Positions 9,190-21,451 of a stretch of 64,000 bases of DNA are shown here, one piece after another. This DNA is from Cranoglanis bouderius (Eukaryota > Chordata > Actinopteri > Siluriformes > Cranoglanididae): contig CM042545.1 in the NCBI GenBank assembly GCA_023630585.1, positions 1,606,415-1,670,414 of the forward strand. Reading direction: 5' to 3'. The notes under the pieces are model-generated. The model saw nothing but the letters and a program-made list of their open reading frames with translations. It made no database searches and was not told the DNA's origin. The position numbers were made by a program, and so were the translations under genes. The first letter of the stretch is position 1. Each line of letters opens with the position of its first letter.

Positions 9190-10300
9190 GCTAGACATTA
9201 TTTCTCATTTCCAGCAAGTAGGACTTCGGAGGCTGCACCATCAGCATCAGTCATGAGCAAGTCTTGGGGGCCACCTCGTCAGTCTCAGGCAGGAGCAGAA
9301 CTTGGAAGGCAGTGCTGTTGGCCTCATGTAGTAACAATGCTTTGGAGGCCGAGGTGAGGTGGCTGCCCTGTCGGCCTCTGGCTGGAGCTGGGCTGCGGAG
9401 GCCGCCCTGTCGGCCTCTGGAGAGAGCTCTGAAGGAATGGCTGCCACGTCTGACTCTTCATCTGCAGCCTTCTTCTCCTCATAGTAGCTGGTAAATGGCC
9501 TCCACTCCGAACGCACAGGTTCGGCTGTCAGGTTGGCCCTCCACAAATTTTTTTTTTTTAGTTAAAAAAATGTAAAAGTCTGCTTTCCCGTAGGTCATCC
9601 TCATGAGGCATACAAACTCGGCCACACTTCCCAGGCTGAGGTTACCTGTGGCAATAAGGAACTCCACCCAATGGCGAGCTGGGCTGACCCTGGACAACAT
9701 GAACCCCAGCCATTGTCTCACTTTGGGTTTGGGGTCACACAAGCTCCCAAAATAAAGCTGGGACTGAAGGTAGAATCCATTCAGAGGGCTTTTAAAGCCG
9801 GTGAAGATAGCCGGAGCATCAGTGTCGAACCACTGGGGAAATCGCACAGAATCGAACACCGGTACCATCATCCTGGCGTGCCACTCCTCTCGTTTTCTTG
9901 CTGCATCCATGTTGTAGGCGAAGTATTCGGTCATGAAATGCGAGTGCAGACGAATGCAGTTGGAGTTCAAAGTGTTTACTGAGAGGCAGGCAGACAAATC
10001 CAAAACGTGATACGAAATCAAAAACAAGGAACAGGCATGGGTCAGGCGATCGGCAAACGGCGATGGCAGGGGTAATCCAAAATACATAAACTAAGTAACA
10101 GCACAAGGTTGAGAACTAGCATATCAAACAGGAAACAAAAGACTTAGTATGAACTGGCAGCAAACACTGAACAGTACTTTGAACAGAGACACAAGGGTTT
10201 AAATATACAAACTTATTAAAGGGAAAATAGAAACAGGTGAGAACGATGATGAGACATTAGGGAGACAACCAATGACAAGCTAATAGAAAAGGTCTAGGCT
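9190..10300 (-). mobile_element. Ty3/gypsy LTR retrotransposon fragment: gag and leader
   Basis: The minus strand of 10087-9479 encodes a gag-like capsid region (FTGFKSPLNGFYLQSQLYFG, then VRQWLGFMLSRVSPARHWVE and VAEFVCLMRMTYGKADF) typical of fish gypsy elements. After a frameshift near 9540, the C-terminal part continues to about 9247 with a repeated PEADRAA motif. Upstream on the same strand (about 10100-10300) is a non-coding leader. Protease, reverse transcriptase and integrase are absent and no LTR pair is seen, so this is a dead fragment. A related leader-like piece lies at about 29050-29290. Confidence 0.7.
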
Positions 10301-10748
10301 TGCTTGTCGATATAAACCTCTGTGCGAACAGAATTATAGCCTATTAAATAGGCTATATAAAAGCTTCTGACATAGGAACATCACTTTATAATGAAAGCTT
10401 AGCATGGAACTGTTTTAGATTAAATACAATCGGAAAACTGAGATATTACACTTTCACTAACAAAGATTATTCTTTGGTTACATTAACATATTAGTAACTT
10501 GGAGTCAGATAATTAAGTTAACCGTTATTATAAATTGGAGTCAGATATTTAAATCATAAACTAAAACACACGTTTAACCTTCAGCTCCACCTATTTTACG
10601 TCTTTGGTAACAGGAAAGCAGCGGGCTAAGATAAGAACACTTTATATTTTAGCCCTGCATGGCCTTGTACAAGTACAAGGCTTGGTAATGACTGGTATGA
10701 GAATACAGAGTGTATACTTCGCAATGACTGGTTAATGTGAGAGTCCTT
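10300..10748. other. Unassigned, AT-rich; possible gypsy leader remnant
   Basis: The only recognisable piece is at about 10677-10722 (CAAGGCTTGGTAATGACTGG), which is similar to 29218-29262. The rest shows no coding or repeat structure. Confidence 0.4.
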
Positions 10749-13452
10749 AGCTGTGTCCGAAATCACTCACTCGTTCACTCACTCACTATTCCCTATATAG
10801 CGATATATGGGGAAGAAGTGAACGAAAATGAGTGAGCAAATTCGGAAGCTGACGTAAATACAATGCGTCAGAGAGAGCACTCAGTCGCGGACATTATGGA
10901 TTGTATAGAAAAACAGTAAAGTTCATTTGTCATGTTTATTGTATTAGTTGATAAAGAGAACAAAAACAACTGCTTGTCATGTTTATTTACTATTGGGCTT
11001 ATTTATTATATTTAATGAATATATAGTGGGTATAGAAAAGAATCACCCCCCTTTAAAATAACCACATTTTGTTGCTTTCCAGCCTGAAATGAAGACGGAC
11101 ACAGTTTTTGTTTTATCCAGCTGTATTTACTCAGTGCAACTTATAACATCCAAGTGAAAGATATAACCCCAAAATGTCAGAAAAAAATAAAAAAATAAAA
11201 AACAGAATCACCGAGTTGGAAAAAGGATCACCCCCTTGTTTTAATTTGCCTTAATTTTTTAATTACAGCCTTTAGTCTGTTGGGATATGTCTCTACTAAC
11301 TTTGCACATCTAGACTTTGCAATATTTGCCCACTCTTCTTTGCAGAACTGCTCAAGTTCAGTTAAATTTGATGGTGACTGTTTGTGGACTGCAGTCTTCA
11401 AGTCATTCCACAGATTTTCAATGGGGTTTAAGTCTGGACTCTGACTAGGCCATGCAAGGACATTCACCTTTTTCTCCTTCAACCACTGTGTGGTCAGTTT
11501 TGCTGTGTGCTTTGGGTCATTGTTATGTTGGAAGGTAAACCTTCTTCCCACTCACAACTTTCTGGCAGAGGGCAGCAGATTTTCCTCAAAAATTTGAAGG
11601 TATTTTGCCCCATCCATTTTCCTTCTATCCTGACAAGTGCTCCAGTCCCTGCTGCAGAGAAACACCCCCATAACAGGATATTACCACCTCCATGCTTTAC
11701 TGTAGGAATGGTGTTATTTGGATGGTGAGCTGTATTGGATTTCCGCCAGACATATCGTTTGGTGTTGAGGCCAATTAATTTAATTTTAGTCTCATCTGAC
11801 CATAACACCTTTTTCCATGTGGCCTCAGAATCTTCAAGGTGCATTTTGGCAAAGCTCAGTCGTGGGTGGGTTTTTTCTTGCAGTCCTCCCATACAAGCCA
11901 CATTTGTGGAGAATTTGTGATATTATTGTCACATGCACACAATGACCACTCTTTGTCATAAATTCCTGCAACTGCTTCAGAGTTGCTGTAGGCCTCTTGG
12001 TAAACTCTCTGACCAGTTTCCTCCTGGCTCTTTCATCCAGTTTGGAGCGACGTCCTGATCCAGGGAGGGTCTGTGTTGTACCAAATACCTTCCACTTCTT
12101 AATAATAGACTTCACTGTGCTTCTAGGCATTGATAAAGCCTTTGAAATTTTTTTGTATCCATCTCCTGACTTGTGCCTGTCCACAACTTTATCCCAGAGA
12201 TCTTTTGACAGTGTCTTGCCACCCATAGTTGATTGTTTGCTTCAGTTGCACTACAAAATGCTCCAGGAAAGCTCTTTTCATGCTGAGCTAATCAAAATGA
12301 CCACAGCTGATCACAGTTGTAAACATTGAGATTACAGGTCATTTTTAGGTGGGGGGGGTGATCCTTTTTCCAACTCAGTGATTGTTTTTTTTTTTTATTA
12401 ATTTTTTTTTTAGATTTTTTCCTGACATGTTGGTGTTGTATCTTTCACTTGGATGTTATAAGTTGCACTGAATAAATACAGCTGGATAAAACAAAAACTG
12501 TGTCCGTCTTCATTTCAGGCTAAAAAGCAACAAAATGTGATTATTTTAAAGGGGGTGATTCTTTTCTATACCCACTGTATATTATATTTAAAAATAAACA
12601 AGAGAATAAAAACTACTGTCTGTCACATTTATTTTATTTGTTTATTTTTAAAAAAGGATAAAATAATTATTTGAGAGGTTTCCTGTCAGTGTCCTCAAGC
12701 TGACTCCTGAGGTGAACGTGACATAAAATGTACTGCGTCTCGCTAGTTTTGGTGAAACGTTTTCCTGAGGAGAAGAAAATGGCGGATTTCAGAAAGAGCA
12801 ACAACTTTAAGGCGTGCTTTATTAGCTCAAAGATGCCGTCTATCGGTAAGAAGACATTAGACAAAATACATCCAGCTGTTAACTAAATAACTGACGACTA
12901 GATCCTTCCAACTCCTGTAAGAAGAAACGCAACTAAATCATATTTCGCCCCATCCGTCCCTAAATGAATTAAAACGTCAATATATGAATTTCTAGTACGT
13001 GTGAATACTGTACATACATGTGTTAACATGTACAAAATGTGTGAACAATGCACCAAATTATCATTTGAAGTGTACAGTTTCTAATTTAAAAGTTGCATCA
13101 CAAATGCAAAAATAAAGACTGTGCCAATCAATCAATAATCTGTATCATTTCACTTTGAAATATCTTGATACAGATATATTTTAATTAATAAAAGTTGCCT
13201 CCTCCGCTGTTGCCGTCCGCCATGTTTATTTTTCTTTTGCGTTCTATCGCCGCCTCGCGTTGGAGTATCGGAACTAGTGCGTTGGTGAGTGTACATCAGA
13301 CGTACACTCAAAATCAGGGTGCATTGTGGGTATAAATGAGTGAACGAATGTAGGGAATGAAGTTCACTCAGAATTCGGACACCACTACAAAATGGCTGAC
13401 ACCTGATATGGTGCACTATATAGGAGATAGGGAGCGGTTTCAGACACAGCTC
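10749..13452. mobile_element. Non-coding DNA transposon with AGCTGTGTC termini, carrying a Tc1
   Basis: The left end reads AGCTGTGTCCGAAATCACTC then TATTCCCTATATAG. The right end, reverse-complemented, reads AGCTGTGTCTGAAACCGCTC then CTATCTCCTATATAGTG, so the two form inverted repeats. Removing the Tc1 at 11024-12577 leaves about 1.15 kb without a recognisable transposase, consistent with a non-autonomous element. The superfamily is uncertain; the target duplication could not be settled by eye. Confidence 0.6.
11024..12577 (-). mobile_element. Tc1-like transposon, family F, full length but dead
   Basis: The ends read (C/T)AGTGGGTATAGAAAAGAATC and its complement, with long terminal repeats of about 150-190 bp and TA flanks (12578-12579 on the right). 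The transposase, minus strand, is broken into three frames. 12226-11834 holds the paired DNA-binding domain (MGGKTLSKDLWDKVVDRHKS). 11901-11494 holds the first catalytic aspartate (VLWSDETKIKL). 11551-11228 holds the third catalytic residue (NPIENLWNDL). The second catalytic aspartate is changed to asparagine (FQHNNDPKHT). Two frameshifts and this substitution make it inactive. The same family occurs inverted at 33130-36232. Confidence 0.9.
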
Positions 13453-13714
13453 TTGTATACTGTGTGGCTGTGAATGAGTTCAGGTGTACGTGATCAGTAT
13501 GCTGGTAAACGTGAACGTGACAGTTTCTGTGGATGTTGGGTGTTGTAGTCCGTGGCGGCCCTATCTGTAGCCTGTGTTGTGTTCTGGGTATTGTAATTGG
13601 ATGCCGTTTCCGGTGTTTACATGACAAATACAAGACATTTAAAGGTTGAAGGTGTTGTCCATATACTCCCAAGACAGTATTATGTTAAAGCACAGATCTA
13701 GAAAAGAGTACTGA
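13453..13714. other. Unassigned spacer
   Basis: Nothing recognisable is seen between the inverted-repeat element and the next Tc1 remnant. A short minus-strand ORF here has no motif. Confidence 0.4.
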
Positions 13715-14125
13715 AATATTCGTGCAGCTTTGACAGTCCAGAAGAACACAATGGCATCAATCGTACTTAAATGGAAGAAGTTTGAAACCAAGTTTGAGAC
13801 TCTTCCTCAATCTGCTCGAGAATGCCCAGGACCTCACACTGGAGAGAAGGTTCACTAGTCAACACAACAATGACCCAAAACACACAGTAGAGGCAATGCC
13901 AGAGCCCTTAAACTGAGCATTTCTGGAGATACCTGACAGTTGCATTACAGTGACGCTTCCTATCCAACTTGGCAGAGCTTGACAGATTTGGCAGACAGGA
14001 ATGAAAGAATATATCCATATCCACGTGTGCAAAAGCTTGTAGCATGGTACTGAAGAAGACTTAAATCTTTCATTGTGTTTCAGCAAAGTATTATGAATAC
14101 CTGTGATATTTCAGGTTTTGTTTTT
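13715..14125 (+). mobile_element. Tc1-like remnant with internal deletion
   Basis: The plus strand keeps short collinear pieces of a salmonid-type Tc1 transposase: GTGCAGCTTTGACAGTCCAG, a degenerate AACAATGACCCAAAACACAC (second aspartate region), and CAGAGCTTGACAG. It ends TGATATTTCAGGTTTTG. Large parts are deleted and no frame remains. The fragment GGTGTTCCTAATAAAGTGGC at 14209-14228 is another old repeat end. Confidence 0.6.
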
Positions 14126-14523
14126 CAGTACAATTACAAAACTGTGTAATATGTTTATGTTTTTACAAATATGACTGATTGGATAATAAAATGAATAAGC
14201 AGGGGCACAGGTGTTCCTAATAAAGTGGCTGGTGAGTGTATATATTATTAGTATTACACAGTATCTGGTTTGTACCTGTAGGATGGCTGACGTCCCTGTG
14301 TATTCCTGGTTTTTATAGGAGAACCTACAACAGATATAGACATATAGCAACATTAATACTATACTCAATCTGTATGTGCGTGTGTAAAAGAGAGAGGGAG
14401 AGGATATAATACTAACTTGTTATGGTTCCTCTGAAGAATATATCCATAGTTCTTACTGCTGTACAGCCTACAAAATACATACACAGGCAAGTTTATCTTA
14501 TCTTCACATGAAACCCTAATCCT

Positions 14524-14709
14524 GGGGTGTCCAATCTTATCCACAAAGGGCCAGTGTGCAGATGTTAATTCCACTCAAGCAGGAGCCACACCTGATGCCA
14601 CCGGTTTAATCGGTTGATCTTGACTTTGAATAGACAGGTGTGGCTTCTGCTTGGTTGGAATGAAAACCTGCACCCACACCAGCCCTTTCCGGATAAGATT
14701 GGAGACCCC
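14524..14709. mobile_element. Palindromic foldback MITE
   Basis: The left arm (GGGTGTCCAATCTTATCCAC, AAAGGGCC) is matched by the right arm (CCCTTTCCGGATAAGATTGG, AGACCCC) in inverted orientation. A second inner inverted pair uses CACACCTG and CAGGTGTGGC around the centre. The element is about 185 bp and has no coding capacity. It overlaps no exon. Confidence 0.75.
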
Positions 14710-14737
14710 TGCCCTAATCATACGAACACACAGTCTA

Positions 14738-14757
14738 CACACACACACACACACACA
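14738..14757. repeat. (CA)n microsatellite
   Basis: About 10 CA units, just right of the foldback element. Confidence 0.9.
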
Positions 14758-14777
14758 ATTCTTACTGACGGTCACAG

Positions 14778-15852
14778 GGTAAAATGGCAGGTTTTTGTGA
14801 AGTAAAAGAATTACACCAAGATAAATCATGTCACGTTTTTGCCACCTTTAATATGCAATTGCAAAGTATACAAATAAAGTGGAAAACGTACAATAACCTA
14901 GTTGCACACCCCTAAACTAATACTTTGTTGAAGCACCTTTTGATTTTATTACACCACTCAGTCTTTTGGGTAAAAGTATATCAGCAAGGAACATCTTGAC
15001 ATATCTTCCCACTCTTTCTTGCAAAAACATTCTAGATCCCTTAAATTGTGAGGGCATCTCCTGTGCACAGCCCTTTTCAGGTCACCGCATAGATTTTTAG
15101 TTGAATTCAGGTCTGGGCTCTGGCTAGGCCATTCAAAAACATTGATCTTCTTTTGGTTATGCAATTAATTTGTTAAATTAGGAGTATGCTTTGGGTCACT
15201 GTCATACTGAAAGGTGAAATTCCTTTTCATCTTCAGCTTATTAGCAGAAACCTGAATGTTTTACAGTAAAATCGGCTGGTATTTGTAGCTGTTCATGAGT
15301 CCCTTCACCTTGATAAAACCTGCAGTTCTGGCTGAAGAAAAGCGGCCCTAAAGCATGATGCTGCCACCACCGTGCTTCATCATGGGCATGGTGCCTTTTT
15401 GTTGATGTGCTTTTTTTTTGCGCCAAACATACCTCTTGGAATTATGGAATTATTATACCTTTTGGAAATGGTCTCATCAGACAATAACACCCATATTACC
15501 ATATTACAATAACCATATTTTGCCACATGGTTTGGGGTGATTTAGTTGGGCTTGGATGTTTTTTGAGAAAGGGCTTCTGTCTAGTCACCCTACCCCATAG
15601 CCCAAACATGTGAAAAATACGAGAGATTGTTGTCACATACACAGAGTAACCAGTACTTGCACAACAAGGTTATTGTAACTTTTTTTTATTTTTTCTATTT
15701 TTCCAAAATAATGTTTCTGATTGTTTTTCACTTAAATTTATATGTTGTAATTTCACACTGAGTGTGGGAAAAGTTCTGACATGATTTCTCTTGGTTTTAT
15801 TTTTTCATCACAAAAACTTTAACAGGGGTATGTACACTTTTTATATCCACTG
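14778..15852 (-). mobile_element. Tc1-like transposon, family J, 5'-damaged copy
   Basis: The right end is CCACTG followed by CA instead of TA, and the left TIR lacks its outermost bases. The left inner sequence (ATGGCAGGTTTTTGTGA) matches the terminus at 57740-57860. The minus strand of 15164-14958 encodes a C-terminal transposase part (FEWPSQSPDLNSTKNLCGDL), in which the glutamate of the DDE triad is replaced, NPIEN having become NSTKN. Frames upstream are short. The copy is inactive. Confidence 0.75.
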
Positions 15853-16169
15853 CACCATTTTCGGACATTTTGGCATACGTTCCTTTGCTAAAATGTAGTG
15901 CATTTTTCTTAAACTCAGTATCACTGATGCGAAGCACCATCATACATACACGACCCATGTGTGCCTGGCATAAGTCTGTTTGTTGACCCAGTTTCTGCTA
16001 AATGTTTTGGACTTATTCAGTCTGTCTCTTATTAAAAGCACTCAACTGCAATTACATCTGTCTGAGCCATCATATCCATGACATGCCATATTCTTCTAAG
16101 AAGTGGACCGATATTAAAGTGATCTGTTTCACATTCCTGTGCAAAATGTACATACATGTCAATATTTTT

Positions 16170-16182
16170 GACACACACACAC

Positions 16183-16264
<82 letters not shown>
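16170..16264. repeat. (CA)n(TA)n compound microsatellite
   Basis: About 7 CA units are followed by about 37 TA units. Confidence 0.98.
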
Positions 16265-16266
<2 letters not shown>

Positions 16267-16429
16267 CACTTTTTGTTAAAAAGTCTGAGCCTCATTTAAT
16301 TTTTTAATATTTAGGTTTTTATTTAATTTAAGTAAATTAAATAAAATTATATATATTATTATATTATATTATATTATACTTATTATATTATATAGTGATA
16401 TAAATTTCACTTCCCCCCACACCGTCACA

Positions 16430-16843
16430 GCCCTACTGCACTGAAGAGGAGAGTCCACCAGCATGGACCTCAAAATGTGAAGGATCTGGAGAGATTCTGT
16501 ATGGAGGAATGGTCTCAGATCCCTTGCCATGTATTCTCCAACCTCATCAGGCATTATAGGAGAAGACTCAGAGCTGTTATCTTGGCAAAGGGAGGTAGCA
16601 CAAAGTATTGACTAAAAGGGTGCCAATAATTGTTGGACACCTATATTTAACAAAGGTTTTTTTTTTGATAAACCTGTGTTTTGTTTGCAATTGTTTGATA
16701 TCCATGAGAGCAGAGTATTTTTGTGATTTTTTCTTTAAAAAAGAAAAAAAAAGGTTAAACAATGAAGACAATTTTGTTTTTGAGCAAAGAGAGCCTTCTT
16801 TGCTCATATTTACCAAGGGTGCCAATATTAGTGGAGGGCACTG
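16430..16843 (+). mobile_element. Tc1-like transposon, family E, 3' end only
   Basis: The plus strand from about 16437 encodes a C-terminal transposase tail (RVHQHGPQNVKDLERFCMEE, then WSQIPC and YRRRLRAVILAKGGSTKY followed by a stop). A 3' region and terminal repeat follow, ending GGAGGGCACTG with TA at 16844. The left end and catalytic domain are missing. The matching left terminus of this family appears alone at 60267-60370. Confidence 0.8.
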
Positions 16844-16950
16844 TAGTAACAATATTAATCAATAATATAGTTAATAAATAGTACTATTTATTACTAATAT
16901 TTAAAATGTTTGACTTTACAAATTATTATTATTGTTGTTGCTGTTCTAAG

Positions 16951-16957
<7 letters not shown>

Positions 16958-17002
<45 letters not shown>

Positions 17003-17022
17003 ATTAATAATAATAATAATAT
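16958..17022. repeat. (ATT)n microsatellite
   Basis: About 17 ATT units, then an interrupted AAT run. Confidence 0.95.
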
Positions 17023-18130
17023 GACTTAAACGTTGAACACAAGTCACGTGTGTCAGTGTTGGCAAAGTATGCAGCATTTATTTAAGAGATTTCTTGCATG
17101 GGGTAAGTACATATACATGCAAATACTTTGAGAAAACTTTATAGAATTTTAATCATAGCCTGAACATACATTGCTGGGGTAGGTCTACATGACTATGCTG
17201 AAATACAGCCCTGTACTGTTTAGATTATGGATGCTGAACAATATAGCATAAATATTTTTATTTTATAATGTTTCTAGCTAGAAATTGCTTGGGTGATGGC
17301 TTAAAAATTTTGTGCACACATCAACAGTCTGTTTGGTGTAAAAGTCCACATTGATTAAAATGAAAGGGTATTGGATGTGGATCCACTAACAAGTGTTTAA
17401 AGTGTCTGATAGAGTGTCTGAATGGGCCTTCACTGCCACATTCATCAGTAAACACAGTGTTAGCATTCAGCTTATTACCATGCCTGTGGCAATGCAATAA
17501 AGTTCATAAAGTTATTACAGCATTTTGTAATTCTATTCCTCTTTCAGCTCATATCCATAGAAATTTATGGCATTACAGAGTGGCAATACCTCCTGCTTGT
17601 AAAATATCTTCAGCCTGCTAACAGTAAATGAGGAAGTGAGTGAGTGAGCAAGTGAAGTCATGGAGTAAGGGAATCCTGCAGCTCAGAGAATATGGTGGGT
17701 AGGAATATACAATTTAGTGACTGCTTACGCCCATAAATCACATGTTGCATTGGCCAATCACAGATTAGAACAAGCTGTCCATCATTTTTTGCATCAGTCA
17801 ACCTAAAGCTCAGAATACGTTTCCAGAAGTTTAAAGCATATCTATGAGTATGCAAGATGAAGCATTCCCCTACTTTAATGGACTTTAATGAATTAAGAGA
17901 TCAGTTAATTATTTTTCTTTGCAAGCTTTAGATTTGGGGCTATATTCACGTTGCCTTTCCAAATAAAGTATTTGCATGTGAATATTCTCACACCCTTAAT
18001 ATTTCATAATCATTCAGTAGCCTGGTATTCCTGTTATAGCTAGAAGTACAGTCTACACCTGCACCCCAGCCCTAATGTCAGTTACATTGCCAAGCACATA
18101 TTGGCATTAAATACAGTACAAAACGACAGA
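17023..18130. other. Unassigned, possibly unique intronic or intergenic sequence
   Basis: I see no transposon terminus, long ORF or tandem repeat in about 1.1 kb. It would be intron 1 of the tmem71-like gene if the promoter at 24495 is right, and it is a place where the missing first coding exon could lie. Confidence 0.4.
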
Positions 18131-18560
18131 TATGAACCCCATTTCCAGAAAAGTTGGGATTTTTCCTAAAATGCAATAAAAACAAAAATCTGTGATTTGT
18201 CGAGTCTCTTGAAACTTTAATTAACTGACAAAAGTACAAGGAAAAGATTTTCAATGTTTTCACTGACCAACTTAATTGTATTTTGCAAATATAAACAAAT
18301 TTAGAATTTGATGCCTTCAACATACTGAAAAAAAAGTTGGGACAGAGGCATGTTTACCGCTGTGTTACATCACCCTTCCTTTTAATTACACTTTTTAATC
18401 ATTTGAGGATACTAATTGTTGCAGTTTTGCAGGTCCACTCTTGCTTGATACAAGACTTCAGCTGCTCAACAGTCCTTGGTCACCATTGTCTGATTCTCCT
18501 CTTCATGATGCGCCATACATTTTCAATAGGAGACAGATATGGACTGCTATTTATAACACT
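18131..18560 (-). mobile_element. Family D-related Tc1/mariner-like fragment
   Basis: It starts with the terminus TATGAACCCCATTTCCAG and contains AAAGTTGGGACAG and TTTACCGCTGTGTTACATCA, collinear with 55540-55585 of the better family D copy. It is truncated at about 18560, where it meets a family C fragment. Confidence 0.65.
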
Positions 18561-18587
18561 ACTTACTTATAACAACTAATAACACTA

Positions 18588-18990
18588 TCATCAACTGCTG
18601 TTGTTTTCCCTGGCCTATCTGTTCATTGTCTGGCTGTTAGTACACCAGTGGTTTCTTTCTTTTTCAGGACATTTTGTTGTATTAGCTATGCCCAATGCTT
18701 GTGCAATGGTTCTGATAGATTTCCCCTCTTTTCTCAGCTTGAAAATGGCTTGCTTTTCTCCCATAGACAGCTTTCTGGTCTTTGTGTTGGTTTATCCTTT
18801 TTTAACAACAAATGCAGTCTTCACAAGCAAAACCCAGGGCTCAAACCTGGGCAGGAAGACACACCCATCAGTCATGTGTTCCAATATTTTTGATCACTTG
18901 ACCAAAAACGGGAGGAATGAGTGCGTGAATTACATGAAGTGTTTTGCATTTAAAAAATAAATACTGAAACACAGCCTGTACAAGAAAGAG
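18588..18990 (-). mobile_element. Family C Tc1-like fragment joined to other transposon debris
   Basis: 18588-18845 is collinear with 30520-30780 (TACACCAGTGGTTTCTTTCT and CTTGAAAATGGCTTGCTTTT), the N-terminal transposase region of family C read on the minus strand. From about 18846 the sequence changes to a different Tc1-type end (TGTGTTCCAATATTTTTGAT). Confidence 0.65.
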
Positions 18991-20575
18991 AATGAGGGGG
19001 CCTGATGGGGGCTTCAGCGAAAGCACATAGAAGCAGGAAAAAGGAGGGGTAAAACAGGGCTGACAACACTGGACCCCCTGTCCCAAATGGCGCACTTCAT
19101 GTGGACTTGCGGTTCTGTGGCCTTCAGGTGCGCATGCGCGCAAAGTCTACTAGCCCGTAGAGTGTACCATTTGTGATTTTAGCGCTTGTGAAGGTTCTCC
19201 CAAGCGCCCCCTCTGCACCCTCGATGCGGTCTTAATCGAAGACCGCACTGCAGCATGTTCACGGTGGTCTGCTTCCCAACAGTCCTTGCGATCAGAAATC
19301 AATCAGAAAGCAGCGGAGAAGTTTCATTGACGCAGGAAGCGTCAGTAACATTAGTAATATTTTTATTATATAGTTTGAAGATTAAAAATGTGAAATTATA
19401 GTCAATTAAAATGGAATGGAACTTCAGGCTTGAATTTAAACGGCATATCACTGAATTTACACAGCATCTTCTCTTGGACTATTTAAAGGGTCGTTCACCT
19501 CTGGCCACTGTCCTTTTAACTAATTCAGGTCCATAACAGAAACATCTCTGCTCACAATAAAGGACTATCCTACTGATTTTATGAATGGTTTACAGTTTTT
19601 CAAAATGAGCAGGTGGTAAGACAGAAAGGATGTTTGCTTAGCTACCTTTTGTTACTCAATAGCACATTAAGACTTTGTTTCTTTTGAAGCAGATTTTATT
19701 CAATTGGATCGGTTCATTTCAATAGATTATCAATGCAGTATTTCCAGTGATGAAAGAATAACATCTGTGATACTCACTGTAAGGGACTACCAAGCAATTA
19801 TGATGGGATACAAAATGAATAGGCTTAATAAAACTCATTGGGAAAATTTAGCAGGAGTGTAGCTTATTCGCTGCTAATAGATAGTGTGTTTAGGGTTTGT
19901 ATTTAGCTTCCTTATAAGTTGCCACTGTAAAAAGATTTAGCGTACACATTTAGCGTCTCCTGTGGTTCGAGACCCGTCCCCGATGGAAAATAAACACCAC
20001 TTTATTTAATTATTTATTGAATAAAGATAGTTAAAACAATTCAAACACCAACTGACTTTTATTCATGTTTTATGCTAGGATTTGTGTTATTCATGATTGT
20101 TTGAACATGATTGATGTGGGAGGGAAAATGTATTTGGGCGTGTAATGACTGACATAATTCTTAGATGTCCTGGTACCAGGAGAAAAAGAATTGTGCAATT
20201 AATTGATACGTTGCTGCTAAGCAGACTATGTAAAGGTAAATTCGCCATTTATCTTGGGTGTTTTGATTGGTCTGCTGTACGGCCTTGCTAGGTGTGTGAA
20301 AATATTTTATATTTATATTATATTTTATACTCACAAACAGTGGCATATGCCGTTTAAATCCAGCGGCATCATCTATAAACAGCGGCATCTGAGCATGCCA
20401 CAGGAAGTGCTGCTGCTAGATGCTGCTGCTGCGATTTGAGCCTGCTGTCTCAACAACAACCAGCAACATCGTCCTCTTTCTGGCATCATGACGTCGAGGC
20501 CATCCCAAAAGTCGTCTATTAATATCCCCATCGCCCTCTCGCCTTAGCACCCCATAGGTCTGCATCACTGATTTT
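18991..20575. other. Mostly unassigned; possible MITE end and tRNA-like B box
   Basis: TGTCCCAAATGGCGCACTTC at 19080 looks like the terminus of a non-autonomous DNA transposon, but no matching right end was found. GGTTCGAGACCCG at about 19962 resembles a polymerase III B box without a convincing A box. CpG-containing sequence at 19090-19270 and 20440-20540 shows no exon signature I trust. Confidence 0.35.
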
Positions 20576-20898
<323 letters not shown>

Positions 20899-20901
<3 letters not shown>

Positions 20902-21347
20902 TGGATAGGTCAGAAATACTCTGGCAGCCATTTTACCATTCCCTTCCGACAGAGGGCACCAACCGCCAACGGATGAAAGCTGAAGTGCCCACAGGTTGTA
21001 ATTTATACAGACCATGTACCTATTAAGCACAAATGCGTTGTTAACCCCTATGTAGAGTGGGGACAATAATCTTTAATAATCAACAGTAAAAATACAACAT
21101 CAAAGTGTATAAAATACCCCCTTTTAAAGCAAAAGTACCCAATAGTGTTTTTATAGAGATTTCACTCCGCACTGTTAGAATATCAGCTTTGTGGTCAAAA
21201 GGTACAGAGGAACAGAGCACTTAGCAACAACCGGCGGCTAAACACTAAACATTAAAACTTAAACACTACTGTAATCTACTGAGGAAAAAGATACAGAAGA
21301 TAATGGATAAAAAGTGCACGAGAATAAAATGAACCGGTCCTGGAAGG
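20899..21347. other. Unassigned spacer left of the LINE
   Basis: No feature is recognised. Its right end (about 21328-21347) is the left copy of the 20-bp direct repeat flanking the LINE insertion. Confidence 0.4.
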
Positions 21348-21451
21348 TAAATAAAAACATATGTGTAAGGATGTCCTAGTGTATGTTAGCTGTAGAAGAG
21401 AACTGAGATCAGCAGAGAGAAGGTGGAGGAAAACCCATCCTGACACAGATC

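Noticed and set aside
9671..9982. Plus-strand ORF of 103 residues opposite the gypsy gag
   Set aside because: The minus-strand frame has clear gag blocks; this is its shadow.
12667..12864. Minus-strand ORF of 65 residues in the AGCTGTGTC element
   Set aside because: No domain, no start context, and it lies within a non-coding mobile element; also considered and rejected as a tmem71 exon.
16002..16307. ORFs rich in IYIYIY on both strands, here and at 20565-21066, 32981-33163 and 37453-37878
   Set aside because: They are translations of TA microsatellites with no protein signal.
19955..19980. B-box-like GGTTCGAGACCCG suggesting a tRNA gene
   Set aside because: No matching A box or cloverleaf could be drawn around it.
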